Assembly: GCA_030446545.1 (NCBI GenBank)
Contig: JAUJNB010000004.1
Location: 84,882 to 148,881, forward strand
Source: Acidimicrobiales bacterium
Lineage (GTDB): Bacteria; Actinomycetota; Acidimicrobiia; Acidimicrobiales; CADCSY01
DNA length: 64,000 nt
Direction: 5' to 3'
The notes under the pieces are model-generated. The model did no database searches. It was not told the origin of the DNA and worked only from the letters and a program-made list of their open reading frames with translations. Positions 34,656 to 44,296 of the stretch are shown here, one piece after another. The position numbers were made by a program, and so were the translations under genes. Within the stretch, counting starts at the first letter, position 1. The number at the start of each line of letters is the position of its first letter.

Positions 34656-37600
34656 ATGACTTCGCCGGAACCCCAGGGCCGCCCACCGGGCGGAAGGGTG
34701 CTCCAGGACAGGGACCTGGCCCTGGAGCTGCGGTTGCTCGGCCACCCGACCCTCCTCCTCGAGGGCAAGACCATCGTGGGCTTCTCCTCGCTCCGGATGC
34801 AGCGGCTGCTGGCGGCGCTCGTCCTCGAGCCGGACACCGCCGTCCCGAGGTCGAGGATGGCCTTCCAGCTCTGGCCCGAATCGACCGAAGCCCAGGCCCG
34901 AACCAACCTCCGCAAGCTGCTCCACGAACTGCGCCAGATGCTCTCCGGAGCCGGGGCCGACCTGGAGGTCGACCAACAGCGGCTGCGGTGGCGAGCGGCC
35001 CCGTCGAGCTGGGTCGACGTGATCGCGTTCCGGGACGCCCTCGAGCGAGGTGACGACGACGCAGCCGCCACCACCTACGCCGGCGACCTGTTGCCGGACT
35101 GCTACGACGACTGGGTCATCGAGGCTCGGGATCGGCTCCGCCAGGCGGCCGGCGGCGCGCTCGACCGGCTCGCCGCCGCCGCCGAGGACCGGGGGGACCA
35201 CCTCGCCACCATCGATCATGCGTGTGCCCGACTCCGTCTCGAACCCTGGTGGGAACCGGCCCACCGCCATCTCATACGAGCGCACGGTCGTCTCGGAAAC
35301 CGGGCCGAGGCACTCCGCAGCTACCACCGCTGCGCTGAGGTTCTGGCCAAGGAGCTCGGGGTCGAACCGGACCCGACCACCCGCCGAGCGTACGAGGCCG
35401 TGCGCCCATCGATCAGCCCGGCGGCCGGCGCCACGGTGGTCGCGCCTTCGTCGTCGTCAGCGGTCGGCCGGAACGTCGAGCTCGACCGGATGGCGTCGGT
35501 GTGGGAACGGGCGACGGCTTGCCGCAGCCAGCTGCTGCTCGTCACCGGTGACGCCGGCATCGGCAAGAGCCGGCTGGTCGACGAGCTGGCTCGATCGGTC
35601 CAGAGCCGGGCCACGGTGGCCCGCTCACGAGCCTATGAGGCCGCAGGCCGGCTTCCGTGGGGCCCGGTCGTCGAGTGGTTGCGCTCCGGCGGCCTGGAAC
35701 AGGCCCGCCATCGGCTGGCGCCGAGCTGGCGGGCCGAGTTGGCCGTCCTCCTCCCCGAGCTCCGTGCCGAGGCCGGGACCGCGCCCCGCCATGAGGGTGA
35801 CCCCGGGGGGCGCACGCAGCTCTTCGACGCCATCTCCCATGCGCTCCTGGCCGATGACCGCCCCGTCCTGTTGGTCATCGACGACCTCCAGTGGTGCGAC
35901 CTCGACACCATCGACCTCATCGGTTACCTGGTCTCCACCCGCCCCTCGTCCCCCGTGCTCGTGGCCGGCACCGTCCGGATCGACGAGGTGGCCGACGACC
36001 ATCCCCTGCGCCGGTTGGTCACCGGGCTCCAGCGGGAGGCGGCAGTGACCCAGATCGATCTTGGACCTCTCGACCTCGCCGCCACCAGCGACCTGGTGCG
36101 CCGGCTGACCGGGGTCGAGGTCGAGCCCGGGGCGCTCGAACGCCTCTGGCGCGAGACCGCCGGGAACCCCCTGTTCCTGGTGGAGGCGGTGCGCGCCGGG
36201 CTGACCGAGCAGGCAGCTGCTTCCACATCGCTGTTGCCCACCGTCAAGGCAACGATCGGCGCCCGTCTGGCCCGTCTCTCGCCCGGGGCCCGGGCCTTGG
36301 TCGAGCTGACCGCCGCGCTGGGCCGCGAGTTCACCGCCGACGTCGTGGTGAGGGCATCCGACCAGGAACCGCAGCAAGTGCTCGATGCGCTCGACGAGCT
36401 GTGGCAACGCCGCATCGTGCGGGAGCTGGGTGCGGGCTACGACTTCACCCACGACAAGATCCGGGAAGTGGCCTACGACGGCATCAGCCCGGTTCGGCGT
36501 CGGCGTCTCCACTGGGCCGCGGCCCAGGCCCTCTTGGATGCCCACGGCGACGATCCGGGCCCGCTCAGCGCCCACCTGGCCGCTCAGCTGGAGGCGGCCG
36601 GACAGGTGGGCGCCGCGGTCGATGCCCACCGCCGGGCCGCCGAGCACGCCGCCGCAGTCTTCGGACTGGACGAGGCCATCGCGTCCTGCCGGCGTGGCCT
36701 CGCCCTGCTCGAGCAGCTCCCCCCGGGCCGCGACCGCGACGAGCAGGAGCTGGAGCTCCGACTGGCGCTCGGCGCGCCGGTGGTCGCGCTCGAGGGATAC
36801 GGCTCCGCGCTCGGACAGGACGTGTACGGTCGCACGCTGGCGCTGTGCCGGCACCTTGGCCGCCGCGTCGACCCGGCCACCTTGCGAGGTCTGGGCCTGG
36901 CCGCGGTCACCTCGTGCCAGTTCCCCCGCGCCGCCGCGTTCGGCGCGGAGCTCCTGGCCATCGAGAACGACCCGATCGCCAGGACGGAGGGCCACTACCT
37001 GCTCGGTGTCACCGCCTTCTGGCGGGGCGCGTTGGCGTCGGCCGAGCACCATCTCCGGGCGGCCGTCTCTAGCTACCGACCGGACCTCGGACCGACCCAC
37101 CGCCTCTACTACGCGCAGGATCCCAAGGCGGTGTGCCTGGTGCGCCTGGCGGTGACGCGGCTCTGGCGGGGAGACACCGAGGAGGCCAGGGAGCTGGCCG
37201 AGGAGGCCCGGTCCTTCGCCCTCTCGCTCGACCACCCGATGACCTTGAGATACGTGCTCCTGTTCACCTCGATGGCCGCCATCGAGCTCTCTGACGAGTC
37301 CTGGCTCCGGCGCGACCTGAACCAGGTGGCCGCAGTGGGTGAGCACGGACTGGCCTTCGTGAGAGTCGTCGAGCGCATCTACGAAGCCTGGATCGGGATC
37401 CTCGACCGCCGGGAGGCCGCACTCGACGAGCTGGAGGCCGCCGTCGAGGCCTGTCGCGTGGAGTCGGTCAGCCTGCACCTCACCCACGGCCTCAGCATCC
37501 TCGCTCGGGCTCACCTTCGTCTCGGCCGGGCCGAACGGGGCCTCTCGGCGGTCCGGGAGGGTCAGGCCTGGGCCGCGGCGCACGACCAGCACTACACGGA

Positions 37601-37871
37601 TCCGCTTCTGCACCGGATCGAGGGAGAGCTGCTGGAGGCCCACGGTGACCTCCCCGGGGCGGCGGCAGCCTTCGACCGGGCCAGGGACGTCGCCGTAGCT
37701 CAGGGGGCGGACCGCTTCATCCGGTCGGCCGTCGACGGCCACACCCGGGTGGGCTCGGCCTCACTCCGGGCGGGGCGGGACAGGGGAACGTCTGAGGGAA
37801 CGCTCGGGGAACACCCCGGTGGGCACGGTGGGCGGCGCCAGGACGCGTCATCGACAGGAGGAGTCCCATGA
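34656..37871 (+). CDS. SARP/AfsR-type transcriptional regulator with BTAD, AAA ATPase and TPR-like parts
   Basis: A 1071-residue regulator. Residues 25-120 form a winged-helix DNA-binding domain (LRLLGHPTLLLEGKTIVGF; RMAFQLWPESTEAQARTNLR), and about 130-265 the bacterial transcriptional activation domain (HRHLIRAHGRLGNRAEALRS; YHRCAEVLAKELGVEPDP). From residue 285 an AAA/NACHT-like ATPase has Walker A VTGDAGIGKSRLVDELA and Walker B VLLVIDDLQWCD. The C-terminal 500 residues are helical TPR-like repeats. Large SARPs typically switch on nearby pathway genes. Its last codons overlap the start of an FAD oxidase gene (ATGA), so the pair is one operon and the oxidase is a probable target or co-function. 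Confidence 0.9.
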   Translation: MTSPEPQGRPPGGRVLQDRDLALELRLLGHPTLLLEGKTIVGFSSLRMQRLLAALVLEPDTAVPRSRMAFQLWPESTEAQARTNLRKLLHELRQMLSGAGADLEVDQQRLRWRAAPSSWVDVIAFRDALERGDDDAAATTYAGDLLPDCYDDWVIEARDRLRQAAGGALDRLAAAAEDRGDHLATIDHACARLRLEPWWEPAHRHLIRAHGRLGNRAEALRSYHRCAEVLAKELGVEPDPTTRRAYEAVRPSISPAAGATVVAPSSSSAVGRNVELDRMASVWERATACRSQLLLVTGDAGIGKSRLVDELARSVQSRATVARSRAYEAAGRLPWGPVVEWLRSGGLEQARHRLAPSWRAELAVLLPELRAEAGTAPRHEGDPGGRTQLFDAISHALLADDRPVLLVIDDLQWCDLDTIDLIGYLVSTRPSSPVLVAGTVRIDEVADDHPLRRLVTGLQREAAVTQIDLGPLDLAATSDLVRRLTGVEVEPGALERLWRETAGNPLFLVEAVRAGLTEQAAASTSLLPTVKATIGARLARLSPGARALVELTAALGREFTADVVVRASDQEPQQVLDALDELWQRRIVRELGAGYDFTHDKIREVAYDGISPVRRRRLHWAAAQALLDAHGDDPGPLSAHLAAQLEAAGQVGAAVDAHRRAAEHAAAVFGLDEAIASCRRGLALLEQLPPGRDRDEQELELRLALGAPVVALEGYGSALGQDVYGRTLALCRHLGRRVDPATLRGLGLAAVTSCQFPRAAAFGAELLAIENDPIARTEGHYLLGVTAFWRGALASAEHHLRAAVSSYRPDLGPTHRLYYAQDPKAVCLVRLAVTRLWRGDTEEARELAEEARSFALSLDHPMTLRYVLLFTSMAAIELSDESWLRRDLNQVAAVGEHGLAFVRVVERIYEAWIGILDRREAALDELEAAVEACRVESVSLHLTHGLSILARAHLRLGRAERGLSAVREGQAWAAAHDQHYTDPLLHRIEGELLEAHGDLPGAAAAFDRARDVAVAQGADRFIRSAVDGHTRVGSASLRAGRDRGTSEGTLGEHPGGHGGRRQDASSTGGVP

Positions 37872-39244
37872 GCACCATCGAAGGGTTGCGAGCCCGAGCC
37901 CGGGGCCCGGTGATCGGCCCCGACGACGACGGGTACGACGAGCACCGCACCGTCTACAACGCCATGCACGACCGCCGACCGGCGGTCATCGTGCGCTGCG
38001 CCGATGCAGCCGACGTCATCGCCGCCGTTCATCACGCCCGGGAGAACGATCTCGATCTGGCCGTGCGCGGTGGTGGTCACAGCGTGCCGGGGTTCGGCAC
38101 GTGCACAGGAGGCGTAGTGGTCGACCTCTCTCCCATGCGCAACGTCAGCGTCGACCCGGTCAAGAGAACGGCTCGTGCCGGCGGCGGCGCCACGTGGGGT
38201 GATTTCGACCACGCCACCCACGGGTTCGGACTGGCCACCACCGGCGGCATCATCTCGACCACGGGGGTCGGCGGTCTCACGCTCGGAGGCGGCATCGGGT
38301 ACCTGACGCGAGGCCACGGACTGTCGATCGACAACCTCCTCTCGGCCGACGTGGTGACGGCGGACGGCCGCCAGGTGACCGCCAGCGACTATCAGCACGA
38401 GGATCTCTTCTGGGCCCTGCAGGGCGGTGGCGGGAACTTCGGCGTGGTCACCGCCTTGGAGTTCCAGCTCCACGAGTGCGACACCATCGTCGGGGGGCCG
38501 CTCTTCTACGAGGTCGACGACGCCGAGGCGGTCCTGCAGCTCTACCGCGAGTACATCGACAGCGCTCCCGAGCAACTGGGTTGCTTCTTCGCCTGGCAGA
38601 TCGCGCCGCCGCTGCCCTTCGTGCCCGAGAACCGGGTGGGTGACCTCTTCTGCGCCATGGTGACGTGTTGGAACGGTCCCCTCGACAAGGCTGAAGCGGT
38701 CATGAAGCCGCTCCGGGACGTCGCCGAGGTCAAGGCCGAGCACGTCGGTCCCATGCCCTACCCGGCGCTCAACGGCGCGTTCGACGGCTTGGTCCCTCCC
38801 GGGCTCCAGCACTACTGGAAGGCGGACTTCGTCACCGAGCTCAGCGACGACGCCATCCGAGCCCACATCGAGCACGGGAAGAAGACGCCGGTGGTCAACT
38901 CGACCATGCACCTCTACCCGATCAACGGGGCGGTGCAGCGAGTGAGCACCGACGAGACGGCCTTTGGCCATCGCGACAAGAAGTTCGCGGCGGTGATCGC
39001 CGGCATGTGGCCGGACCCGGCCGACAACGAGGCCAACACCCAATGGGTGCGGGACTACTACGCCGGGATCCATCCCCACTCGGGCAGCGACGGCGGCTAC
39101 GTCAACTTCATGGCCGAGGACGATGCCCACCGGACCGAGGCCAACTTCGGGCGCAACTACGGCCGCCTGGCCGAGGTGAAGGCCGCCTGGGACCCGGACA
39201 ACCTCTTCCACCTCAACCAGAACATCAAGCCGGCATCACGCTAG
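37868..39244 (+). CDS. FAD-linked oxidase with berberine-bridge (BBE) C-terminus
   Basis: A 458-residue flavoprotein. The FAD-binding domain has AVRGGGHSVPGF, in which the histidine (about residue 71) is the usual 8-alpha covalent FAD attachment point. GGLTLGGGIGYLTRGHG and QGGGGNFGVVT follow. The cysteine that would make the second bond in bicovalent members is replaced (VGGLTLGGG). The C-terminus NYGRLAEVKAAWDPDNLFHL is the BBE signature. No signal peptide. Such enzymes oxidise sugars, alkaloids or secondary metabolites, and the substrate is unknown. Its start overlaps the stop of the SARP gene. Confidence 0.93.
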   Translation: MSTIEGLRARARGPVIGPDDDGYDEHRTVYNAMHDRRPAVIVRCADAADVIAAVHHARENDLDLAVRGGGHSVPGFGTCTGGVVVDLSPMRNVSVDPVKRTARAGGGATWGDFDHATHGFGLATTGGIISTTGVGGLTLGGGIGYLTRGHGLSIDNLLSADVVTADGRQVTASDYQHEDLFWALQGGGGNFGVVTALEFQLHECDTIVGGPLFYEVDDAEAVLQLYREYIDSAPEQLGCFFAWQIAPPLPFVPENRVGDLFCAMVTCWNGPLDKAEAVMKPLRDVAEVKAEHVGPMPYPALNGAFDGLVPPGLQHYWKADFVTELSDDAIRAHIEHGKKTPVVNSTMHLYPINGAVQRVSTDETAFGHRDKKFAAVIAGMWPDPADNEANTQWVRDYYAGIHPHSGSDGGYVNFMAEDDAHRTEANFGRNYGRLAEVKAAWDPDNLFHLNQNIKPASR

Positions 39245-39523
39245 AGGCCGCCTGCCTCCCCGCATCCCGGGAGGACCCACCGCCTGGCTCTGTCGAACGC
39301 AGTCACCAACTGCGAGGCACCGCTCCTCTGATCGCTGATCGACGGTCAAGCAACCCCAGGCCCTACCAGGCCACCGGACGGCAGGTCATGGTCGCAGTGC
39401 TCGACGCCAACCCGCTCGGCGGGGACGTGAACGGCTCGGGAGGCTGATCGAAGAGGCCCAGTAGCAACGCGCGCCTCGTTGCTCGCCGGTCGCCGGACGC
39501 GGCCACCGTTACCGTGGATCACG

Positions 39524-42469
39524 ATGTCCGCGAGTGCCCCAGACCAGGCGCAGAGAATTCTGCTCGCCCTCGCGGATCTCGCGCCGTCGGGTGAGCAGCG
39601 AACGGTGGCCCTGAGCGTTCCGACCGAATGGTTCCGATGGCTGGATGCCGCCTCGGTGCGCCTGTTCGTTCCCCGCCCCTACTACGAAGGCACCGGGACG
39701 GCCGCCGAGGCCATCCGTCGCTTCGCCACACCGGAGGAGGCGGCGATGCGCTTTGCGTCCGTCGACCGCACCTTCGCCGAGCGTCTCGCCAGCGTTGACC
39801 AGTTGCGGCCGGAACAGCGATCGCTCAGGGTTGGATGGTTGTTCGTCGCAGGCCGAATGAAGGACCATTCGGCGCGCGTCAGGCGTGTGCTCCACCCTCT
39901 TGTGACCGTCCCCGTTCGCGTCGACCGCGCGCCAGGTTGGGGGCCTGCTCGCCTTCGTCCCGCCGGGGACGTCGAGGTCTCCGAACTCATCGAAGACCGC
40001 CAAGAGCGCTACCGGTTGGAAGGCCAGATCCAGCTCGGCGGCGGCGCCTTGGACGGCATGAACGACGTCACGATCCCGCCCGCGCTCCTCGCACGGCTCG
40101 ACCATCTCCAGCAATTCGCTCGATCTGTGGCGAGCGCCGCCCGACTTCCAGCGTCGCTGGTCGTGCCGGCCACCGACGGCCCCGAGAAGTTGATGACCGC
40201 GAAAGGCCTGGTGATTGTTGCGGGTGTCGGTGTCTTCGCAACACATGAGACGGGCACGGCGAGCAGAGCAGGATCCCTTCGCGCCTGGGCAGCGAGCCCT
40301 CTCTCGGAATGGACCGCCTTCCACGCGCTGTACCTCGACGCCGATCCGCCCGCGGTCGCCAACCCCGAGCACTCGGTCACGGTGGAGTCGCCGTACCTGC
40401 TGACGCCCGCACAGCGCGACGCGATCATCCGAAGCCGTCGAGAGCACATCACGGTCGTCTCGGGAGCTCCCGGCACCGGAAAGTCGCACACCGTCGTCTC
40501 CATCGCGTGCGACGCGCTCAGCCGAGGTGAAAGCGTGCTTGTCGCGGCGAAGTCCGACGCAACGGTCGACGCACTCCTCGACCTCTTCGAGCGTTCGCCC
40601 GGTCCAGATCCCGTCGTGTTCGGTTCGAGCGAACGTCGTGAGGCCTTGGCCAATCGTCTGGCAGCCGGCCAGCTGCAGCCGATCTCGGACAACGCAGTAC
40701 GCGGAGCACGCGCCGCGCACGAGCGTGCTCGCGATGACGAACGGTCCCTCCGCCAGCGCATAGCCGATCAGCTGGGTGCAGAGGAGTTGGTGACGCGGTC
40801 CGGTGCGAGCCAGGACCGGGCTCGGCGCGATGCGCCGGGCTTCTTCGACCCCGCCACGGACCTCGTCGAGGTGGAGCGGGTACTGGACGCGGCGCTCAGC
40901 CCCGCACGCGGTTGGTGGCGGGGTCGTCGACGGCGACGGTACCAGCGTTCCCTGCTCGCCTCGGCGCGCGCATCCGCTGATGTGCCGCTCGTCCAGCTCA
41001 CCGAAGCTCTGCGGGTAGCGCGCGCCACCCACGTCGCGTCTCGGCTCGTCGTCGACGGAGGCCTGGAGATCGGCGGCGCGTGGACGGACCTACGAGACCT
41101 CAACGACCGAGCCCGTCGAGCGACAGCCGAATGGCTCGCCGCCGATAGCCGGTCCGACGAGCGGCTCAACCGAGCGACACTTCCGACGGTGGCAGCCCTC
41201 GCCACTGCCCTCCGGAGCGGTCGAGCAGCGCGGCGGGATCAGCTCAGCCGGCTCGACCGGAGGCTCACACGGGCCCTGCCGCTGTGGGTTGGGTCGCTTC
41301 CCGACATCGACGACCTGTTGCCCGCCGTGAGCGGGTTCTTCGATCTCGTCATCCTCGACGAGGCATCGTCCATCGACCAATCGCTCGCCGTGCCCGGTCT
41401 CCTCCGTGCCCGTCGAGGGGTCATTGTTGGCGACCCACAGCAGCTTCGCCATGTGTCCTTCCTCTCCGACGAGCGGCTCAGGAGCGTCATCGACGAGCAC
41501 GGACTCGATGCGCACCCGATGTTGACTGCCCGACTTGACGTGCGCCGGAACAGCGCGTTCGACCTCGGCGCGGGCGTCTCTCCGGTGAACGTGCTCGATG
41601 AGCACTTCCGCTCCGACCCGCACCTCGTCGAGTTCGTGGCAATGCGGCTCTACGGAGGGACGGTGAAGGTCGCAACCCGCGCCCCCACGACGACCGCTAA
41701 GGACTGCGTGTCCATCGTGCGGCTCGAGGGACGGCGCAGCAAGGACGGCGTGGTCGGGGCTGAGGTCGATGCGGCGCTCCAGGAGCTCGTCCGGCTTCGG
41801 AGGTCCGGAGCGAACAGCGTCGGCCTCATCACGCCATTTCGAGCGCAGGCTGACGCTCTCGAGGCGGCCGCCCTGCGTGCGTTCAAGATCGACGACCTGG
41901 AAGCTCTGGATCTTCGCGTTGGGACGGTTCATGCCTTTCAGGGCAACGAGCGCGACATCGTCATCGCCTCGCTCGGCGTCGGGCCCGAGCAGGATGGGTC
42001 ATCGTGGCGGTTTATCGAGGATCCGCATCTCTTTACCGTTTTGGTCACGCGGGCCCGCCGGGAGATGACCATCCTGGTGTCGGCCGACCCGCCCCCAGGA
42101 GGGCTCGTGGCCGAGTACCTCGCGCAAGCCGACTCGCCGCCCGGTGACCCGCCGTTGGGACAGCCGGCGAACCGCTGGGTGGCCGAACTCGTCGACGATC
42201 TCACCGCTGGTGGCGTGGCCGTCATGCCCTCGTACCCGACCGGACGGCACACCATCGACATCTGCGGTCGGGACGGTCCGAGCGACGTCGCCATCGAGTG
42301 CGGAGTCCACCCCGGCGGGCCAGACGAACACATCGACCGACATCTGTCCCTGCTCAGCGCCGGCTGGCAGCTACTCGAGGCCTTCCCGTCGCGCTGGTCC
42401 GAGCGTCGAGGCGAACTCGTCGTCGAACTCCTTCCACACTTCAAGGCACGAGATCGCAGAGGTCGGTAG
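39524..42469 (+). CDS. SF1 (UPF1-like) helicase with C-terminal Vsr-like nuclease domain
   Basis: A 981-residue protein from ATG 39524. Helicase motifs: Walker A VVSGAPGTGKSHTVVS near residue 315, motif II LVILDEASSIDQ near 610, motif III VGDPQQLRHVSFLSD, motif IV VGLITPFRAQ, motif V VGTVHAFQGNERDIVIASLG and motif VI FTVLVTRARRE. Between motifs Ia and II lies a charged helical insert. The C-terminal 80 residues (HTIDICGRDGPSDVAIECGV; LSAGWQLLEAFPSRW) look like a Vsr/PD-(D/E)xK-type fold with Asp and Glu but a weak lysine position. Similar helicase-nuclease genes often act alone in phage defence; here that is inference. Codon use is less GC-rich than in neighbours, suggesting transfer. Confidence 0.85.
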   Translation: MSASAPDQAQRILLALADLAPSGEQRTVALSVPTEWFRWLDAASVRLFVPRPYYEGTGTAAEAIRRFATPEEAAMRFASVDRTFAERLASVDQLRPEQRSLRVGWLFVAGRMKDHSARVRRVLHPLVTVPVRVDRAPGWGPARLRPAGDVEVSELIEDRQERYRLEGQIQLGGGALDGMNDVTIPPALLARLDHLQQFARSVASAARLPASLVVPATDGPEKLMTAKGLVIVAGVGVFATHETGTASRAGSLRAWAASPLSEWTAFHALYLDADPPAVANPEHSVTVESPYLLTPAQRDAIIRSRREHITVVSGAPGTGKSHTVVSIACDALSRGESVLVAAKSDATVDALLDLFERSPGPDPVVFGSSERREALANRLAAGQLQPISDNAVRGARAAHERARDDERSLRQRIADQLGAEELVTRSGASQDRARRDAPGFFDPATDLVEVERVLDAALSPARGWWRGRRRRRYQRSLLASARASADVPLVQLTEALRVARATHVASRLVVDGGLEIGGAWTDLRDLNDRARRATAEWLAADSRSDERLNRATLPTVAALATALRSGRAARRDQLSRLDRRLTRALPLWVGSLPDIDDLLPAVSGFFDLVILDEASSIDQSLAVPGLLRARRGVIVGDPQQLRHVSFLSDERLRSVIDEHGLDAHPMLTARLDVRRNSAFDLGAGVSPVNVLDEHFRSDPHLVEFVAMRLYGGTVKVATRAPTTTAKDCVSIVRLEGRRSKDGVVGAEVDAALQELVRLRRSGANSVGLITPFRAQADALEAAALRAFKIDDLEALDLRVGTVHAFQGNERDIVIASLGVGPEQDGSSWRFIEDPHLFTVLVTRARREMTILVSADPPPGGLVAEYLAQADSPPGDPPLGQPANRWVAELVDDLTAGGVAVMPSYPTGRHTIDICGRDGPSDVAIECGVHPGGPDEHIDRHLSLLSAGWQLLEAFPSRWSERRGELVVELLPHFKARDRRGR

Positions 42470-42475
42470 CTGCGG

Positions 42476-42873
42476 ATGAGCAACACTCTGGAGGTGGTGA
42501 CGCTCCTCCGCGACGTAGCAGTGCGCTTCCTGAGAAGCGGATGCTCGCCGAGGGAATCTCGCTTGAGTACGAGCTGGTTCCGGGCGTCGAGCCGACCGAC
42601 GATCCGGGCGCACTCTTCGCTACCTCATCGCGTGGAGTACTCCGCCGACGTGGAGCTGCCGTGGGAGCCGAACGAAGGTGGAGCCATCGCTCCATTTCGA
42701 GGGGCGAGTCGACACACGGTTCCGGCGGCGATTGGCCGTTGCCTGACGGCGCACACCGCCTGACCTTCACGCTCTTCGTCGTCGACGACTCCGGGTTCCC
42801 GCGCGCCGAGCCGGCCGGCTCGATCGAGGTGGACCTCGTTGACCGAACTGCAGCCTGGCGCGCTGCCAGGTAA
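42476..42873 (+). pseudogene. Frameshifted small gene after the helicase
   Basis: Starts at ATG 42476 (MSNTLEVVTLLRDVAVRF), then continues in another frame (RMLAEGISLEYELVPGVEPT), a third (VEYSADVELPWEPNEGGAIA) and again the second (LTFTLFVVDDSGFPRAEPAG), ending RTAAWRAAR. The pieces make sense as one protein of about 130 residues, perhaps a partner of the helicase because it starts 7 bases after the helicase stop. I do not recognise the family. Real decay or sequence error cannot be separated. Confidence 0.55.
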
Positions 42874-43018
42874 CCCCAAGGCCATGGGCTCCGGCGCGAG
42901 CAACGGCACTCGGGAGCAGTCCAGCCACTCGAGGGCCCACTCGCTCGTAGCGAGCCCGGGGCGGCACTCGCGCCACGAATTCGACGGGCACCCCTCCTGA
43001 CCAGGTAGCTTCGCCAAC

Positions 43019-43065
43019 GGAGGTGTCTGGGTACCTGGTGGGCTCCCCCGCCTTCAAAGCGGGTG
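43019..43065 (+). pseudogene. Truncated tRNA-Sec copy (5' half)
   Basis: Forty-seven bases matching the 5' acceptor strand, D-arm and whole anticodon arm (CCGCCTTCAAAGCGGG) of the intact tRNA-Sec at 47999, with one base deleted and one added. The homology also extends some 30-40 bases upstream (CTGACCAG region) at lower identity. The variable arm, T-arm and 3' acceptor are missing, so it is not functional. Confidence 0.88.
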
Positions 43066-43629
43066 CCAAGGGTTATCCACACCAGCGACTTTGGAAGAAA
43101 GCGCAGGTCAGGGGCAGTTTTCTGTGCCCTCCCGTCTCGTTCAGTGTCGCCTAATCGCCGCGCGTTCGCGGAGTTTTCGCGGAGTTCTTGCAGAGTCGGG
43201 GCGCTTCCAGAGCCCTCGGCATGAATCACGATGCGGCCTCGACGGTGACGACCAGGCGATCGAGTTGGCGGACGACGTCGAGCACCTCGACTCGCTCGAA
43301 GGCCGACCAACAGCTCGCACCAGCGCGTTACGGTCAAGGGTCATCGGGGGTCTCCTCGCAGGATCTGAAGCTCGACACTCCAGAGACTGGTCGAGACCCC
43401 CGACCTTCGCGCGGACCCTCAGACGGTCAGACCCCGCTCAAACGCGAAGGTCCCCCATAGCTTCGAGCCGTCAGGCTGGTGGTCACCGCCCGGCAGACAC
43501 CGCCGGCTAGGCGTGAGCTGCGGGGCTGGCGGTGTCTCCAAGCTTAGTCGCCCCTCCCAGGGCCTCGACGAAGGCACGTACAGGTATGCCGTTCCTGATG
43601 ACGCCGGGTCCATCCGCTCCAGGCTCAGG
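43066..43629. other. Non-coding, decayed stretch inside the selC island
   Basis: No gene can be supported here. It holds one copy of a 21-bp repeat (43165) and short in-frame fragments on both strands too weak to name. Stop codons in all frames and lack of codon bias fit degraded DNA. Confidence 0.5.
43165..43185. repeat. 21-bp direct repeat, left copy
   Basis: TTCGCGGAGTTTTCGCGGAG plus T; the right copy at 47917 matches at 20 of 21 positions, in the same orientation. It lies 100 bp inside the truncated tRNA-Sec copy and is a candidate integrase arm site. Confidence 0.7.
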
Positions 43630-44227
43630 TCAACGAAGCTGTCGCACCGAAGTGCGATGATGACGAAGTAGCAGCCTGGCCATCACCGGGCCGCCACCGA
43701 AGTTCCACGGAAGTCGGGACATCCTCCTGATGCGGCTCTTGGCCTGGATCCCGGTCTTTTCGTCCACCGACCACACTAGGGCGTTCTCCGGCGGGTTGAG
43801 GTAAAGCCCGCACGCGTCGCCGGCCTTTTCCCAGAAGTCGGGGTCGTGGCTGTCATCTACGACTGCACCCGCTAGGGCTTGAGGTCCAGCGCCTGACAGA
43901 TGCGCCACGCCTGGGAAGCAGAGATCGCCACTCCCTGGTCGGCCATGCGCTGCGCAAACAGCACGTCGTTGTGGCCGTACACCGGCGGACGCCCGCAGCG
44001 GTCACCATCCAACAGGCCGGGGAGCCCATCGGCGGCGAAGCGCTGACGCCAGATCCCGACTTGGTTGTGGTGCATCCCGACCGCTCGACGATGGCTCTGT
44101 TGGACAGCCCGTCGGCGGCGATCAGGATGATCCTCGCCCGCTGGGCTGCGCGGGCCTGCACCGACCGCACCCGTCGCTCCAGCTCGGCACGGTCCTCGTC
44201 GCTGATCTCGAGAGGAAGTAGTCGCAT
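43630..44227 (-). mobile_element. IS630-family transposase remnant
   Basis: A broken transposase. The N-terminal helix-turn-helix part reads MRLLPLEISDEDRAELERRV and ARIILIAADGLSNRAIVERS, then shifts frame to VGIWRQRFAADGLPGLLDG and AWRICQALDLKP. It shifts again to DPDFWEKAGDACGLYLNPPE and ALVWSVDEKTGIQA, which carries the first catalytic Asp. The second Asp and the Glu of the DDE triad are absent, so the element is truncated as well as frameshifted. No terminal inverted repeats could be assigned. Confidence 0.85.
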
Positions 44228-44296
44228 GGCCCTATCGGATTACATCCGTGTCATTTTGCGAGGACCTACTAGCGACTGGAACGCTGATGACGGGCT

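Noticed and set aside
39245..39523. Gene remnant before the helicase (frame with QVMVAVLDANPLGGDV)
   Set aside because: Too short and without codon bias or motif to support a call; treated as intergenic.
43226..43344. Possible 39-residue minus-strand ORF (MTLDRNALVRAVG...)
   Set aside because: It needs a frameshift to reach a sensible end and matches no family known to me; probably decay or chance.
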